The translations under genes and the position numbers were made by a program. A DNA stretch of 64,000 nucleotides, taken from NCBI RefSeq assembly GCF_038397775.1, contig NZ_CP151650.1, positions 5,270,001 through 5,334,000 on the forward strand, written 5' to 3'. Numbering within the stretch: the stretch's first letter is position 1; the number at the start of each line of letters is the position of its first letter. The DNA is from Pseudomonas sp. RC10. Lineage in GTDB: Bacteria; Pseudomonadota; Gammaproteobacteria; Pseudomonadales; Pseudomonadaceae. Below, one piece after another: positions 25,831 through 35,904 of the stretch. The notes under the pieces are model-generated. The model did no database searches. It was not told the origin of the DNA and saw nothing but the letters and a program-made list of their open reading frames with translations.

Positions 25831-25901
25831 ACAGCCCGCCGTTGCCCTGTCGGATCCCCATCATCCGTTCCGACAGTTCAATGCCGGGCTGTTTTTATTT
25901 T
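25831..25901 (+). terminator. Intrinsic terminator of the porin gene
   Basis: The outer stem ACAGCCCG/CGGGCTGT and inner stem CTGTCGGA/TCCGACAG are followed by TTTTATTTT. It ends 157 bp after the porin stop. Confidence 0.85.
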
Positions 25902-25935
25902 GGGCGCCGAACACTTTTTTATACGCAGAAACCCC

Positions 25936-26363
25936 TGTAGGCGCGAATTCATTCGCGAGAGGCCTACACAACCGACACAACCATGTCGCCTGACAGATCT
26001 TTCGCGAATGAATTCGCTCCTACAGTTTCAGACCTCGCCCACCACTACCTTAGGTGGTGGCGTTTGTAAGGTTGAACGTTCTCGATGCAGAACGCCCAAC
26101 CCCCTGTAGGAGCGAATTCATTCGCGAGAGGCCTACACAACCGACACAACCATGTCGCCTGACAGATCTTTCGCGAATGAATTCGCTCCTACAGTTTCAG
26201 ACCTCGCCCACCACTACCTTAGGTGGTGGCGTTTGTAAGGTTGAACGTTCTTGGTGCCGAACGCCCAACCCCTCTGTAGGAGCGAATTCATTCGCGAAAG
26301 GCCCACACAGCCAACACAGCCATGTCGCCTGACAGATCTTTCGCGAATGAATTCGCTCCTACA
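25936..26363. repeat. Tandem array of three REPINs (169-170 bp period)
   Basis: REP doublets of the GAGCGAATTC family occupy 25936-26024, 26105-26193 and 26275-26363. Copies 1-2 and 2-3 are separated by a nearly identical 80-bp segment with the hairpin CCACCAC/GTGGTGG and the text AACGCCCAACC. The whole unit has therefore been duplicated twice. It fills most of the 654-bp gap between the porin and fabH-like genes. Confidence 0.9.
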
Positions 26364-26398
26364 GTTTCAGATCCCGGTCTGATCCGAGAGCGGAGTCG

Positions 26399-27520
26399 TT
26401 ACTTCTTGCGCAGAATCACGCTACCAATCGAATACCCTGCCCCAAACGAACTGAGCACGCCCAGTGCGCCGGTCGGCAGGTCGTCCTGGTAGGTGTGAAA
26501 CGCAATCACCGAACCCGCCGAACTGGTGTTGGCGTAGCGGTCGAGAATCACCGGGGCCTCTTCGACAGTGGCGTCGCGGTCCAGCAGTTTCTTCACGATC
26601 AAATGGTTCATGCTGAGGTTCGCCTGATGCAGCCAGAAACGCTGCACGTCACTGACGTTGAGGCTGTTCTCGGTCAGGTGCGTGCCCACCAGTTCCGCCA
26701 CCATCGGGCAGACTTCGCGGAACACTTTGCGGCCTTCCTGCACGAACAGCTTGTCCGGCTTGCCTTCGCCTTCTTCCGCCGCGCGGTTGAGGAAGCCGAA
26801 GTTGTTGCGGATGTTGTTGGAGAAGCTGGTCAGCAACTTGGTGCTGACGATGTCGAACTGATGCTCGGACGTCGCCAGATCAGCACGCTCAACCACCACT
26901 GCCGTCGCCGCATCACCGAAGATGAAGTGGCTGTCGCGATCACGGAAATTCAGGTGCGCGGTGCAGATTTCCGGGCTGATCACCAACAGCGCACGGGCCT
27001 GGCCGAGTTTGACGCTGTTGTAGGCGGTCTGAATGCCGAACGTGGCCGAGGAACAGGCAACGTTCATGTCGAAACCGAACCCCTGAACGCCCAGCGCCGC
27101 CTGAATCTCGATCGAGATGGCCGGGTAAGCCCGTTGCAGGTTGGAGCAGGCGACGATCACACCGTCGATGTCAGCAGCCGTTTTGCCTGCGCGCTGCAAC
27201 GCCTGTTCAGCGGCGGCGACGCCCATCTCGCAGAGGATCGACCATTCGTCGTTCGAGCGTTCCGGCAGACGAGGCTTCATGCGATTCGGGTCGAGAATGC
27301 CGTCCTTGTCCATGACGAAGCGGCTTTTGATGCCGCTGGCTTTCTCGATGAACGCCGCGCTGGATTCGGTCAACGCCTGCACCTCACCGGCCTCGATGGC
27401 GGCGGCGTTTTCAGCATTGAATTGCGCGACGTAGGTGTTGAAAGAATGCACCAGCTCATCGTTGGAAATGCTGTTGGCCGGGGTGAAAAGCCCTGTGCCA
27501 CTGATCACGACGTCGTACAC
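26399..27520 (-). CDS. fabH: Beta-ketoacyl-ACP synthase III-like enzyme (FabH family)
   Basis: A 373-residue protein with the KAS III catalytic triad Cys156 (NVACSSATFG), His298 (FWLHQAN) and Asn331 (YANTSSAG). It is longer than E. coli FabH (317 aa). It resembles the Pseudomonas paralogue (PAO1 PA3286 from memory) that condenses medium-chain acyl-CoA with malonyl-ACP, linking beta-oxidation to fatty-acid synthesis. I placed the start at GTG 27520 because GAGAGGAA lies just upstream and the fold begins VYDVVISGTG. An ATG 17 codons earlier adds a poorly conserved extension. The nearby fadD genes fit fatty-acid salvage. Confidence 0.87.
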   Translation of the reverse strand: MYDVVISGTGLFTPANSISNDELVHSFNTYVAQFNAENAAAIEAGEVQALTESSAAFIEKASGIKSRFVMDKDGILDPNRMKPRLPERSNDEWSILCEMGVAAAEQALQRAGKTAADIDGVIVACSNLQRAYPAISIEIQAALGVQGFGFDMNVACSSATFGIQTAYNSVKLGQARALLVISPEICTAHLNFRDRDSHFIFGDAATAVVVERADLATSEHQFDIVSTKLLTSFSNNIRNNFGFLNRAAEEGEGKPDKLFVQEGRKVFREVCPMVAELVGTHLTENSLNVSDVQRFWLHQANLSMNHLIVKKLLDRDATVEEAPVILDRYANTSSAGSVIAFHTYQDDLPTGALGVLSSFGAGYSIGSVILRKK

Positions 27521-27739
27521 GGTCGTTCCTCTCTTTTTGATTGGCAGCAGACAAAGCGTCTGCGCAAGCACGGTGCTGGCTATTTCTGGAACGACAGTAC
27601 CAATGCAACGATAAAATCCCCCGTGGGCGGGAGCAGTGTTTTTGTAACGCTTGGGGTTTTAACCGCGAAGTTTGCCATAACGGCCGGAATTTGGCGCTAT
27701 CGGGCCGCTGGAATGCAGGACCGCGGCATCGCAATTCCC

Positions 27740-27829
27740 TGTGGGAGCGAATTCATTCGCGAATGGCCCGTACATACGACACATCTCTGCCGTCTGAACC
27801 TTCGTTTCGCGAATGAATTCGCTCCCACA
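27740..27829. repeat. REP doublet, GAGCGAATTC family
   Basis: Perfect arms TGTGGGAGCGAATTCATTCG and complement lie between fabH (upstream side) and the end of hrpA. The rest of this 344-bp gap shows no clear gene. Confidence 0.9.
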
Positions 27830-27864
27830 GGGGAACGCGGTGATTCAGATAAACCGCGAACTAT

Positions 27865-30800
27865 TTACCCCTCCACTGCCGCCCACTGCTTGCTCAATCG
27901 CTTGTCGGAAATCGGCACCTTGGTCCCCAATTGCTGGCCGAACAGCGAAACGCGGTATTCCTCCAGCCACCAGCGGTACACCGCCAGTTCGGGATCGCGC
28001 TTGCCTTCCTGGGCGTGTTTGTCGGCGCGGGTCTGGTATTGCGCCCAGAGGTTGCCGAGTTCGATGCTCCACACCCGGTCTTTCTGCACCTGGCTGCCCA
28101 GCTTCTCAAGGCGCAACTCGATCGCCTTCAGATAACGCGGCAGCTCCTTGATCCAGAGCGCCGGGGTTTCGCGCACGAAGCCCGGGTACACCAACTTGCC
28201 CAACTGCGCCTTGATGTCGTTCAACGCCACGGCCTGGGCCAGATCGATCTTGCCCTTGAAGCGCTTTTGCAGGCCGTGCCACAGCTTGAGAATGTCCAGC
28301 GTCAGCCTTGCCAGGCGTTCGGCGTGTTCCGTGAGCGCGCCGCGCTTGCGCTCGGCCAGCGACATCAGCCCCGCGCCATCCCGTGGCAATGTGGCTTCGC
28401 CTTCGAGAATGCAGCTGTCCAGACTGGCCAACAAAATGTCTTCGATCAGCGCGTCGACCCGGCCCATGTCGCGGTACAGCAAGGCCAGCTCGGTTTGACC
28501 CGGCAATTTACTGCGCAGGAATTTCGTCGGCTCGGCCAGTTGTTGCAGCAACAAGCGCTGTAGAGCGCGGCGGTGCTGGTACTCGGCTTCGGTCTGGGTC
28601 GAGAACCGCCCTTCCTTGACCGCGCCACCCTCTTCCACCAGCGCGGGATACACCGTCATCGACAGCCCGGCGATCTTTTGCTGGGTTTTTTCTTCCACCT
28701 TGGCGAAGCCTTTGGCCTCAACCGGCTGCTGGCTCTTCGCTGTTTGCGGCACGGCCAAGGCGGCTTGCCCGGCTTCAGCGAAGCGTGCCGTCAGTTCGTC
28801 CAGGTCGCGACCTTCGCCCAGAAACTTGCCCTGAGCGTCGACCACTTCGAGGTTCATCTTCAGGTGGCTTTCGACCTGCTGCGCAGCCTCGGCCCACGCC
28901 TCGTCGGTGACCCGAGCGCCGGTCATGCGCAACAGCTCACGACCCAACGCCTGCGGCAGCGAGCCGTCGGCGAAGGCCATACGCTGCAGCGCCGCCTTGA
29001 CGAAGTCCGGCACCGGCACGAAATTCTTGCGCAGAGCCTTGGGCAGGTTCCGCACCAGCGCCACGCATTTGGTTTCCAGCAGTCCCGGCACCAGCCACTC
29101 CAGACGCTCGGCAGGCAGCGACAACAGCAGCGGCGCAGGCACGCGCAGGGTCACGCCGTCCCGTGGATGGTTCGGTTCGAAGTGGTACGTCAGCGGCAGG
29201 GTCAGATCGCCCAGACGCAACGTGTCCGGGTAAAGATTGGCCGTGACTTCGCTGGCTTCACGGGCGAGGACGTCTTCCTCGCGCATGATCAACAGCTGAG
29301 GGTTCTTCTGGCTCTCCATCCGATACCATGCGTCGAACGTCGCGGTCTGGTGAATCTCGGCGGGCAGGCGCTCGTCGTAGAAACGGAACAGCGTTTCCTC
29401 GTCCGCCAGGATGTCGCGACGACGGGCCTTGGCCTCCAGTTCGTCGAGCTGTTCCAGCAACTTGGTGTTGGCGGTCAGGCATTTGGCGCGGGATTGAATT
29501 TCGCCGCGCACCAGCCCTTCACGAATGAAAAACTCGCGGGACACCACCGGGTCGATCGGCCCGAAATGCACCGGACGACGCCCGACGATGATCAGGCCAA
29601 ACAGGGTGATCTGTTCGAACGCCACCACCTGCCCGCGCTTCTTCTCCCAGTGCGGTTCGAAATGGTTTTTCTTGACCAGATGCCCGGCCAGCGGCTCGAT
29701 CCAGTCCGGCTCGATCTTGGCCACCATGCGCGCATACAGCTTGGTGGTCTCGACCAGTTCAGCGGCCATGATCCATTGCGGGCGTTTACGGCCCAGCCCC
29801 GACGACGGGTGCACCCAGAACCGTCGCTGACGGGCGCCGAGGTAGTCGCCTTCCTCGGCCTTCTGGCCGATCTGGCTCAGCAGACCCGACAGCACCGCCT
29901 TGTGAAATTTCGGGAAGTCCGCGGGCTCTTTGTTCACCGTCAGTTGCAGGTCGCGACAGATCAGGCTCAACTGGCGATGGGAGTCGCGCCACTCGCGCAG
30001 CCGCAGGTAATTGAGGAAGTTGCGGCGGCACCAGTTACGCAAAGGACTCGCGGTCAGCGCCTGACGCTGCTCTTCGAAACCGCGCCACAGATTGACCAGC
30101 CCGGCGAAGTCCGAGTCCTGATCCTTCCACTGCGCGTGGGCCTGATCGGCAGCCTGTTGACGCTCGGGCGGACGCTCGCGCGGGTCTTGAATCGACATGG
30201 CGCTGGCGACGATCAGCACTTCCTGCAAGCTGCCCTGCTTCGCCGCTTCCAGCAGCATACGGCCCATGCGCGGGTCCACCGGCAGGCGCGCCAATTGACG
30301 ACCGAGCGGCGTCAGCTGGTTCTCGCGGGTGACCGCCGACAACTCTTGCAGCAGGTTGAACCCGTCGCTGATCGCCTTGCCATCCGGCGGTTCGATGAAC
30401 GGAAAATCGGTAATTTGCCCCAGACGCAGGTGCAGCATCTGCAGGATGACCGCCGCGAGGTTCGTACGAAGAATCTCGGGGTCGGTGAATTCCGGGCGCG
30501 AGAGGAAATCTTCTTCGCTGTACAACCGCACGCACAAACCCGGCTCTACGCGACCGCAACGCCCTTTACGCTGGTTGGCGCTGGCCTGGGAAACCGCCTC
30601 GATGGGCAGGCGCTGAACCTTGGCGCGGTAGCTGTAGCGGCTGATGCGCGCGGTGCCGGTGTCGATCACGTAGCGGATGCCGGGAACGGTCAGCGAGGTT
30701 TCCGCGACGTTGGTGGCCAGCACCACGCGGCGACCCGGATGCGACTGGAAGATCCGCTGCTGTTCGGCAGGCGACAGACGCGCGTAAAGCGGCAGGATTT

Positions 30801-31776
30801 CGGTGTGCTTGAGCTGGGCCTTGCGCAGCATTTCGGCGGCGTCGCGAATCTCGCGCTCGCCGGGCAGGAACACCAGCACGTCGCCGGGTGATTTGCGCTC
30901 CGAACGTTCGAGCGCGGCCAGTTCGTCGAGGGTCGCGAGGATCGCCTGATCGACGGTCAGGTCGTCCTCGACGCTGTTGCCCTCTTCGTCCTGCTCGGCG
31001 GTCATCGGCCGATACCAGGTCTCCACCGGGAACGTGCGACCCGAGACCTCGATGATCGGCGCTTTGTCGAAATGCTCGGAAAAGCGTTCGAGGTCGATGG
31101 TCGCCGAGGTGATGATGATTTTCAGGTCCGGACGACGGGGCAGCAGGGTTTTCAGGTAACCCAGCAGGAAGTCGATGTTCAGGCTGCGCTCATGGGCTTC
31201 GTCGACGATGATCGTGTCGTAGCGCTCAAGAAAGCGGTCGTGCTGGGTTTCGGCGAGCAGAATGCCGTCGGTCATCAGCTTGATCAGGGTGTTCTGATCG
31301 CTCTGGTCTTCGAACCGCACCTGATAACCGACCAGCGCGCCCAACGGCGTGCCGATTTCTTCCGCGACCCGGCTGGCCACGCTGCGCGCTGCGATGCGAC
31401 GGGGTTGCGTATGGCCGATCAGACCGTGCTGACCGCGCCCGATTTCCAGGCAGATTTTCGGCAGCTGCGTGGTTTTGCCCGAGCCGGTTTCGCCCGCGAT
31501 GATCAGCACCTGATGCTTGAGCAGCGCGTCCTTGATCTCGTCGCGCTTGGCGGCGATCGGCAGGTTTTCGTCGTAGCGAATCGTCGGCACGCTCTGCTTG
31601 CGCGACGTCACCTGCGCACACGAAGCCTGCACACGCTCGACCCACTGCGCCAGCTTGCCGTCGTCGGGCTTCTTGCGCAGCTCGTGCAACTGACGGCGCA
31701 GGCGATGACGATCACTGATCATCGCGTGGTCGAGGTTCTTGAACAGCTGGTCGATGGAAGGCGATTCGTCGGTCAT
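27865..31776 (-). CDS. hrpA: ATP-dependent RNA helicase HrpA
   Basis: A 1303-residue DEAH-box helicase with motif I GETGSGKT (95-102), motif II DEAH, motif III SATID, and motif VI QRKGRCGRVEPG. The HA2/OB-fold region and the long HrpA-specific C-terminal domain (KALRKNFVPVPDFVKAAL, ...RWWLEEYRVSLFAQQLGTK-like ending) follow. Full length matches E. coli HrpA (~1300 aa). It unwinds RNA with 3'-5' polarity and is implicated in mRNA processing and rescue of stalled ribosomes. The start lacks an obvious ribosome site. It appears monocistronic. Confidence 0.95.
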   Translation of the reverse strand: MTDESPSIDQLFKNLDHAMISDRHRLRRQLHELRKKPDDGKLAQWVERVQASCAQVTSRKQSVPTIRYDENLPIAAKRDEIKDALLKHQVLIIAGETGSGKTTQLPKICLEIGRGQHGLIGHTQPRRIAARSVASRVAEEIGTPLGALVGYQVRFEDQSDQNTLIKLMTDGILLAETQHDRFLERYDTIIVDEAHERSLNIDFLLGYLKTLLPRRPDLKIIITSATIDLERFSEHFDKAPIIEVSGRTFPVETWYRPMTAEQDEEGNSVEDDLTVDQAILATLDELAALERSERKSPGDVLVFLPGEREIRDAAEMLRKAQLKHTEILPLYARLSPAEQQRIFQSHPGRRVVLATNVAETSLTVPGIRYVIDTGTARISRYSYRAKVQRLPIEAVSQASANQRKGRCGRVEPGLCVRLYSEEDFLSRPEFTDPEILRTNLAAVILQMLHLRLGQITDFPFIEPPDGKAISDGFNLLQELSAVTRENQLTPLGRQLARLPVDPRMGRMLLEAAKQGSLQEVLIVASAMSIQDPRERPPERQQAADQAHAQWKDQDSDFAGLVNLWRGFEEQRQALTASPLRNWCRRNFLNYLRLREWRDSHRQLSLICRDLQLTVNKEPADFPKFHKAVLSGLLSQIGQKAEEGDYLGARQRRFWVHPSSGLGRKRPQWIMAAELVETTKLYARMVAKIEPDWIEPLAGHLVKKNHFEPHWEKKRGQVVAFEQITLFGLIIVGRRPVHFGPIDPVVSREFFIREGLVRGEIQSRAKCLTANTKLLEQLDELEAKARRRDILADEETLFRFYDERLPAEIHQTATFDAWYRMESQKNPQLLIMREEDVLAREASEVTANLYPDTLRLGDLTLPLTYHFEPNHPRDGVTLRVPAPLLLSLPAERLEWLVPGLLETKCVALVRNLPKALRKNFVPVPDFVKAALQRMAFADGSLPQALGRELLRMTGARVTDEAWAEAAQQVESHLKMNLEVVDAQGKFLGEGRDLDELTARFAEAGQAALAVPQTAKSQQPVEAKGFAKVEEKTQQKIAGLSMTVYPALVEEGGAVKEGRFSTQTEAEYQHRRALQRLLLQQLAEPTKFLRSKLPGQTELALLYRDMGRVDALIEDILLASLDSCILEGEATLPRDGAGLMSLAERKRGALTEHAERLARLTLDILKLWHGLQKRFKGKIDLAQAVALNDIKAQLGKLVYPGFVRETPALWIKELPRYLKAIELRLEKLGSQVQKDRVWSIELGNLWAQYQTRADKHAQEGKRDPELAVYRWWLEEYRVSLFGQQLGTKVPISDKRLSKQWAAVEG

Positions 31777-31887
31777 CAGGGCGCGAAGTCTTTTCTATTC
31801 TGAATGCAGGGCGCGGATTGTCGCAGATTTGGTGGGCATCATGCATGTCCGCGGCCGGCACATCGCTTTTGATTCTGGCCATCGGCC

Positions 31888-32019
31888 GTAGGAGCGCAGC
31901 TTGCTCGCGATCTGGCGCGCAGCGGCAGTAAAATCTGCCACCCTGGTTGTGTCAGACGTATCGCGTTTGCAGTATTTGCTGCCGCTTCGCGCCAGATCGC
32001 GAGCAAGCTGCGCTCCCAC
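31888..32019. repeat. Long REP doublet between hrpA and fadD1
   Basis: Arms begin GTAGGAGCGCAGCTTGCTCG. The inner GCGCCAGATCGCG repeats appear in both orientations and match the long doublets at 9583 and 12958. Confidence 0.85.
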
Positions 32020-32055
32020 GCCCTCCGGGCAGAAGCAGTTCTGCGGTGTATCCGA

Positions 32056-32084
32056 AAACAATAAACCCCGCACTGGGCGGGGTC
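32056..32084 (-). terminator. Intrinsic terminator of fadD1
   Basis: The stem ACCCCGC/GCGGGGT is followed on the minus strand by TTATTGTTTT. It lies 18 bp after the fadD1 stop. Confidence 0.85.
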
Positions 32085-32101
32085 TGGTGGCATCGCAACG
32101 C

Positions 32102-33799
32102 TTACGCCGGTTTCTTCAGCGCCAACTTCTTCAACTCTTCGTCCCGCAGTTCGCGGCGCAGGATCTTGCCGACGTTGGTGGTCGGCAACGCATCGCGGAA
32201 TTCCACGCTGCGCGGCACTTTGTACGCCGTGACGTTGGCGCGCATGTGCTCCATGACCTGCTCTTTGGTCAGGGTTGCGCCGGGTTTGACCACCACGAAA
32301 ATCTTGATCGCCTCACCCGACTTCTCGTCCGGCACGCCGATGGCCGCGCATTGCAGCACGCCGGGCAGGGTCGCTAGCACGTCTTCCAGTTCGTTCGGGT
32401 ACACATTGAAACCGGACACCAGAATCATGTCCTTTTTGCGATCAACGATACGGATGTAGCCATTGGGCTGAATCACCGCGATGTCACCGGTCTTCAACCA
32501 GCCTTCGGCGTCCAGCATTTCGTCGGTGGCCTCCTGGCGCTGCCAGTAGCCTTTCATCACCTGCGGACCTTTAACGCACAGCTCGCCCACTTCGCCCAGC
32601 GGCAGCTCCTCGCCCGCGTCGTTGATGGTCTTGCACAGCGTAGAGGGCACCGGGATGCCGATCGTGCCCATCTGGATGTTCTTGAACGGGTTCACCGTTG
32701 CCACCGGGCTGGTTTCAGTCATCCCATAGCCTTCGCAGATCGAACAGCCCGTCACGTCCTTCCAGCGCTCCGCAGCGGTCTGCTGCAGCGCCATGCCGCC
32801 GGACAGAGTGACCTTCAGCGCAGAGAAGTCCAGATTGCGAAAATCAGCGTTGTTGCACAACGCCACGAACAGCGTGTTCAGACCGACGAACCCGCTGAAC
32901 TTCCATTTCGACAATTCCTTGACCATTGCCGACAGGTCCCGGGGGTTGCTGATCAGGATGTTGTGGTTGCCACTCAGCATCATCGACATGCAGTGAAACG
33001 TGAACGCGTAGATGTGGTACAGCGGCAGCGGCGTGATCAGAATCTCGCAGCCTTCGTTGAGGTTGGAGCCCATCAGCGCCTTGCACTGCAGCATGTTGGC
33101 GATCAGGTTGCGGTGGGTCAGCATCGCGCCCTTGGCCACGCCGGTGGTGCCACCGGTGTATTGCAGCACAGCGACATCGCTGCTTTTTGGCGAGGTTTCA
33201 TTGACCGACTTGCCCTGCACCATCGCCAGCACGTCGTTGAATTTGACGGCCTTGGGCAAGTGAAACGGCGGGACCATTTTCTTCACGTACTTGATGACGC
33301 TGTTAACCAGCAGGCGCTTGAGTGGCGGCAGCAGGTCAGCGACTTCGGTGACGATCACGTGCTTTACGTGGGTTTTCGGCACGACCTTCTCAGCCAGGTG
33401 CGCCATGTTCGCCAGGCACACCAGCGCCTTGGCCCCGGAGTCGTTGAACTGGTGTTCCATTTCCCGCGTGGTGTACAGCGGGTTGGTGTTGACCACGATC
33501 AGGCCGGCGCGAATGGCACCGAATACCGCGATCGGGTATTGCAGCACGTTGGGCAATTGCACGGCGATGCGGTCGCCCGGTTGCAGGTCGGTGTGCTGTT
33601 GGAGATACGCGGCGAACGCGCCGGACAATTCGTACATCTCACCGTAGGTGAGTGTCTTGCCCAGGTTGCTGAACGCAGGTTTGTTGGCGAAACGCTCGCA
33701 GGACTGTTTCAATACCGCCTGAACGTTTGGATACGCGTCCGGATCAATATCGGCAGCGATACCAGACGGATATTTATCCTTCCAGAAGTTTTCGATCAT
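32102..33799 (-). CDS. fadD1: Long-chain fatty acid-CoA ligase FadD1
   Basis: A 565-residue ANL-family adenylating enzyme. The ATP motif is YTGGTTGVAKGAMLTHRN, A5 is GYGMTETSPVA, A7/A8 is GWLKTGDIAVI and DRKKDMILVSGFNVYPNE, and Lys in GKILRREL ends the protein. It activates fatty acids to acyl-CoA at the inner membrane for beta-oxidation. ATG 33799 (MIENFWKDKYPSGI) has AGGAG nine bases upstream. The frame runs on into the intergenic region without features. It is followed by a terminator. fadD2 lies directly upstream in the same direction, separated by its own terminator and a REP, so the two are transcribed separately. Confidence 0.94.
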   Translation of the reverse strand: MIENFWKDKYPSGIAADIDPDAYPNVQAVLKQSCERFANKPAFSNLGKTLTYGEMYELSGAFAAYLQQHTDLQPGDRIAVQLPNVLQYPIAVFGAIRAGLIVVNTNPLYTTREMEHQFNDSGAKALVCLANMAHLAEKVVPKTHVKHVIVTEVADLLPPLKRLLVNSVIKYVKKMVPPFHLPKAVKFNDVLAMVQGKSVNETSPKSSDVAVLQYTGGTTGVAKGAMLTHRNLIANMLQCKALMGSNLNEGCEILITPLPLYHIYAFTFHCMSMMLSGNHNILISNPRDLSAMVKELSKWKFSGFVGLNTLFVALCNNADFRNLDFSALKVTLSGGMALQQTAAERWKDVTGCSICEGYGMTETSPVATVNPFKNIQMGTIGIPVPSTLCKTINDAGEELPLGEVGELCVKGPQVMKGYWQRQEATDEMLDAEGWLKTGDIAVIQPNGYIRIVDRKKDMILVSGFNVYPNELEDVLATLPGVLQCAAIGVPDEKSGEAIKIFVVVKPGATLTKEQVMEHMRANVTAYKVPRSVEFRDALPTTNVGKILRRELRDEELKKLALKKPA

Positions 33800-34062
33800 G
33801 GAAGCCGACTCCTCAGCGACAGCGTTTCTACACACCGCTCGATGCGATGATTTCTTGTGTTTGGAATGTTCGTAGCAACCGCTTTCTGCGTATCGACTGT
33901 ACAAAAAGCGGGCCGAGCGTAGCAGCTTTGCCAAAGGCCGACCAGAGGCAAACGCAGCCTCTACAGTCATAAACATGACTCTTGAACATTCATTAGTCAC
34001 GTTTAGAGCAATGAACCTAAATGTCGAAATTTCACACAGTTTTCCGTCTGTTCGTACAACCC

Positions 34063-34149
34063 TGTAGGAGTGAGCTTGCTCGCGAGGCGTTAGAGCAGAC
34101 GGCTCAACAGTGCCTGTATACACGCTTCGCGAGCAAGCTCACTCCTACA
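34063..34149. repeat. REP doublet between fadD2 and fadD1
   Basis: Arms TGTAGGAGTGAGCTTGCTCG and complement. The remaining ~260 bp up to fadD1 are AT-richer and probably hold the fadD1 promoter. I could not place a convincing PsrA site there. Confidence 0.9.
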
Positions 34150-34167
34150 GGTATGGGCGTTAAACAA

Positions 34168-34204
34168 TAAAAAAACGGCGTGTTTCTCAACACGCCGTTT
34201 CTTT
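34168..34204 (-). terminator. Intrinsic terminator of fadD2
   Basis: A 12-bp perfect stem, AAACGGCGTGTT with AACACGCCGTTT, has loop TCTC, with a run of T on the minus strand. It starts 12 bp after the fadD2 stop. Confidence 0.92.
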
Positions 34205-34215
34205 ATATAGCCGTT

Positions 34216-35904
34216 TCAGGCCGGATCGCGCAGCTCGCGTCGGAGGATTTTGCCCACTGGCGTCATCGGCAACGACTCCCGCAGCACGATGTGCTTGGGA
34301 ATCTTGTAGCCCGTGAAGTTTTCTTTGCAGTACGCCTTTAACTCGTCGGTGGTCAGGCTTGCATCCCGAGGCACCACGAACAGCTTCACCGCCTCCCCCG
34401 AACGCTCGTCCGGCACACCAATGACCGCGCAGTTGGCGACCTTCGGGTGATGCGAAACCACGTCTTCGATCTCATTGGGGTAGACGTTGAAACCCGACAC
34501 GATAATCAGATCTTTCTTACGGTCGACGATGCGAATAAAACCGTCAGGATCGATCACTGCGATATCGCCCGTCTTCAGCCAGCCTTCGCTGTCGATCACT
34601 TCGGCGGTGGCATCGGGTTTGTGCCAATAGCCGAGCATGATCTGCGGCCCTTTCAGGCACAGCTCGCCCCGCTCGCCCACTGGCAATTCGTTGCCTTCGT
34701 CATCGATGACCTTGGCGGTGGTGCCGGGCACAGGCATGCCGACGGTCCCCAGCTTCGACTGGTCGCCGTAGGGGTTGGCGGTGGCCACGGGCGAGGTTTC
34801 GGTGAGGCCGTAGCCTTCGACGATGGGGCAGCCGGTCAGTTTCAGCCAGCGCTCGGCGGTGGATTTCACCAACGCGGTGCCGCCGGAGTTGGTCAGGCGC
34901 AGGTGGGAGAAATCCAGATTCTTGAACTCAGGATGGTCCAACAGCGCCACAAACAGCGTGTTGAGGCCGAGCATCGCCGAGAACTTCCATTTCTTCAGCT
35001 CTTTAATGAAGCCACCAATGTCACGCGGGTTGGTGATCAGCACGTTGTGATTGCCGCTGACCATCATGCACATGCAGTTACAGGTGAACGCGTAGATGTG
35101 GTACATGGGCAGCGGCGCGATCATGATTTCGCCGCCTTGCTTGAAGATCGGCAGCCCGTCCGGGCCGTGCTGCAACATGCAGGCGTAAACCTGCTGCATG
35201 TTCGCGACCAGATTGCCGTGGGTGAGCATCGCGCCTTTTGGCGAGCCAGTGGTGCCGCCGGTGTATTGCAAGACGGCGATGTCGTCCAGGTCGAGCTTCA
35301 CCTGTTGCACGTGATCGCCACGGCCGAGCTTGAGCACGCTCTTGAACGCGACCGCTTGGGGCAAATCGTAGGCCGGAACCATCTTCTTCACTTTCTCGAC
35401 GACGGTGTTGATCAGCCACCCCTTGGCCGCCGACTGCATGTCGCCCATCTTCACTTCGATGAGGTACTGAATGTCGGTGTCGGGCAGCACTTCCTGCACG
35501 TTCTTGCCGAACACATTGAGGTAGACCAGCGCGCGCACACCGGCGTCCTTGAACTGATGGCGCATCTCGCGTGCGGTGTACAGCGGGTTGGTGTTAACCA
35601 CGATGAGACCGGCGCGCATGGCACCGAAGACGGCGATGGGGTACTGGATCAGATTGGGCATCTGGACGGCGATGCGGTCGCCGGGTTTGAGCTCGGTTTG
35701 CTGCTGAATGTAACCGGCGAAAGCCGCTGAATGACGCTCCAGCTCGGCGTAGGTCAAGGTCACGCCCATGTTGCTGTAGGCCGGGCGATCCGCGTACTTC
35801 TTGCAATTGCGCTCGAAGACCTCGATCACCGATTTGTACGCGTGAAGGTCCACTTCAGAGAGGACGCCCGCCGGGCGTTTGTCATTCCAGAATTCAGGTT
35901 GCAT
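34216..35904 (-). CDS. fadD2: Long-chain fatty acid-CoA ligase FadD2
   Basis: A 562-residue paralogue of FadD1 with the same motif set: YTGGTTGSPKGAMLTHGN, GYGLTETSPVA, GWLKTGDIAVID, DRKKDLIIVSGFNVYPNE, GKILRREL. Tandem fadD1/fadD2 is the standard Pseudomonas arrangement. The two enzymes differ in chain-length preference and growth condition. AGAGG lies ~12 bases before ATG 35904. It is divergent from the lipase-like hydrolase gene, with a 226-bp shared promoter region. Confidence 0.94.
   Translation of the reverse strand: MQPEFWNDKRPAGVLSEVDLHAYKSVIEVFERNCKKYADRPAYSNMGVTLTYAELERHSAAFAGYIQQQTELKPGDRIAVQMPNLIQYPIAVFGAMRAGLIVVNTNPLYTAREMRHQFKDAGVRALVYLNVFGKNVQEVLPDTDIQYLIEVKMGDMQSAAKGWLINTVVEKVKKMVPAYDLPQAVAFKSVLKLGRGDHVQQVKLDLDDIAVLQYTGGTTGSPKGAMLTHGNLVANMQQVYACMLQHGPDGLPIFKQGGEIMIAPLPMYHIYAFTCNCMCMMVSGNHNVLITNPRDIGGFIKELKKWKFSAMLGLNTLFVALLDHPEFKNLDFSHLRLTNSGGTALVKSTAERWLKLTGCPIVEGYGLTETSPVATANPYGDQSKLGTVGMPVPGTTAKVIDDEGNELPVGERGELCLKGPQIMLGYWHKPDATAEVIDSEGWLKTGDIAVIDPDGFIRIVDRKKDLIIVSGFNVYPNEIEDVVSHHPKVANCAVIGVPDERSGEAVKLFVVPRDASLTTDELKAYCKENFTGYKIPKHIVLRESLPMTPVGKILRRELRDPA

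Noticed and set aside
25936..26363. Possible CRISPR-like array
   Set aside because: Both the repeats and the intervening segments are near identical and contain REP arms. No cas genes are present.
28573..30891. 772-codon open frame opposite hrpA
   Set aside because: It is an antisense shadow. The hrpA frame carries all helicase motifs.
33800..34060. PsrA operator upstream of fadD1
   Set aside because: I looked for a GAAAC-N-GTTTC dyad and found only weak partial matches, so no site is reported.
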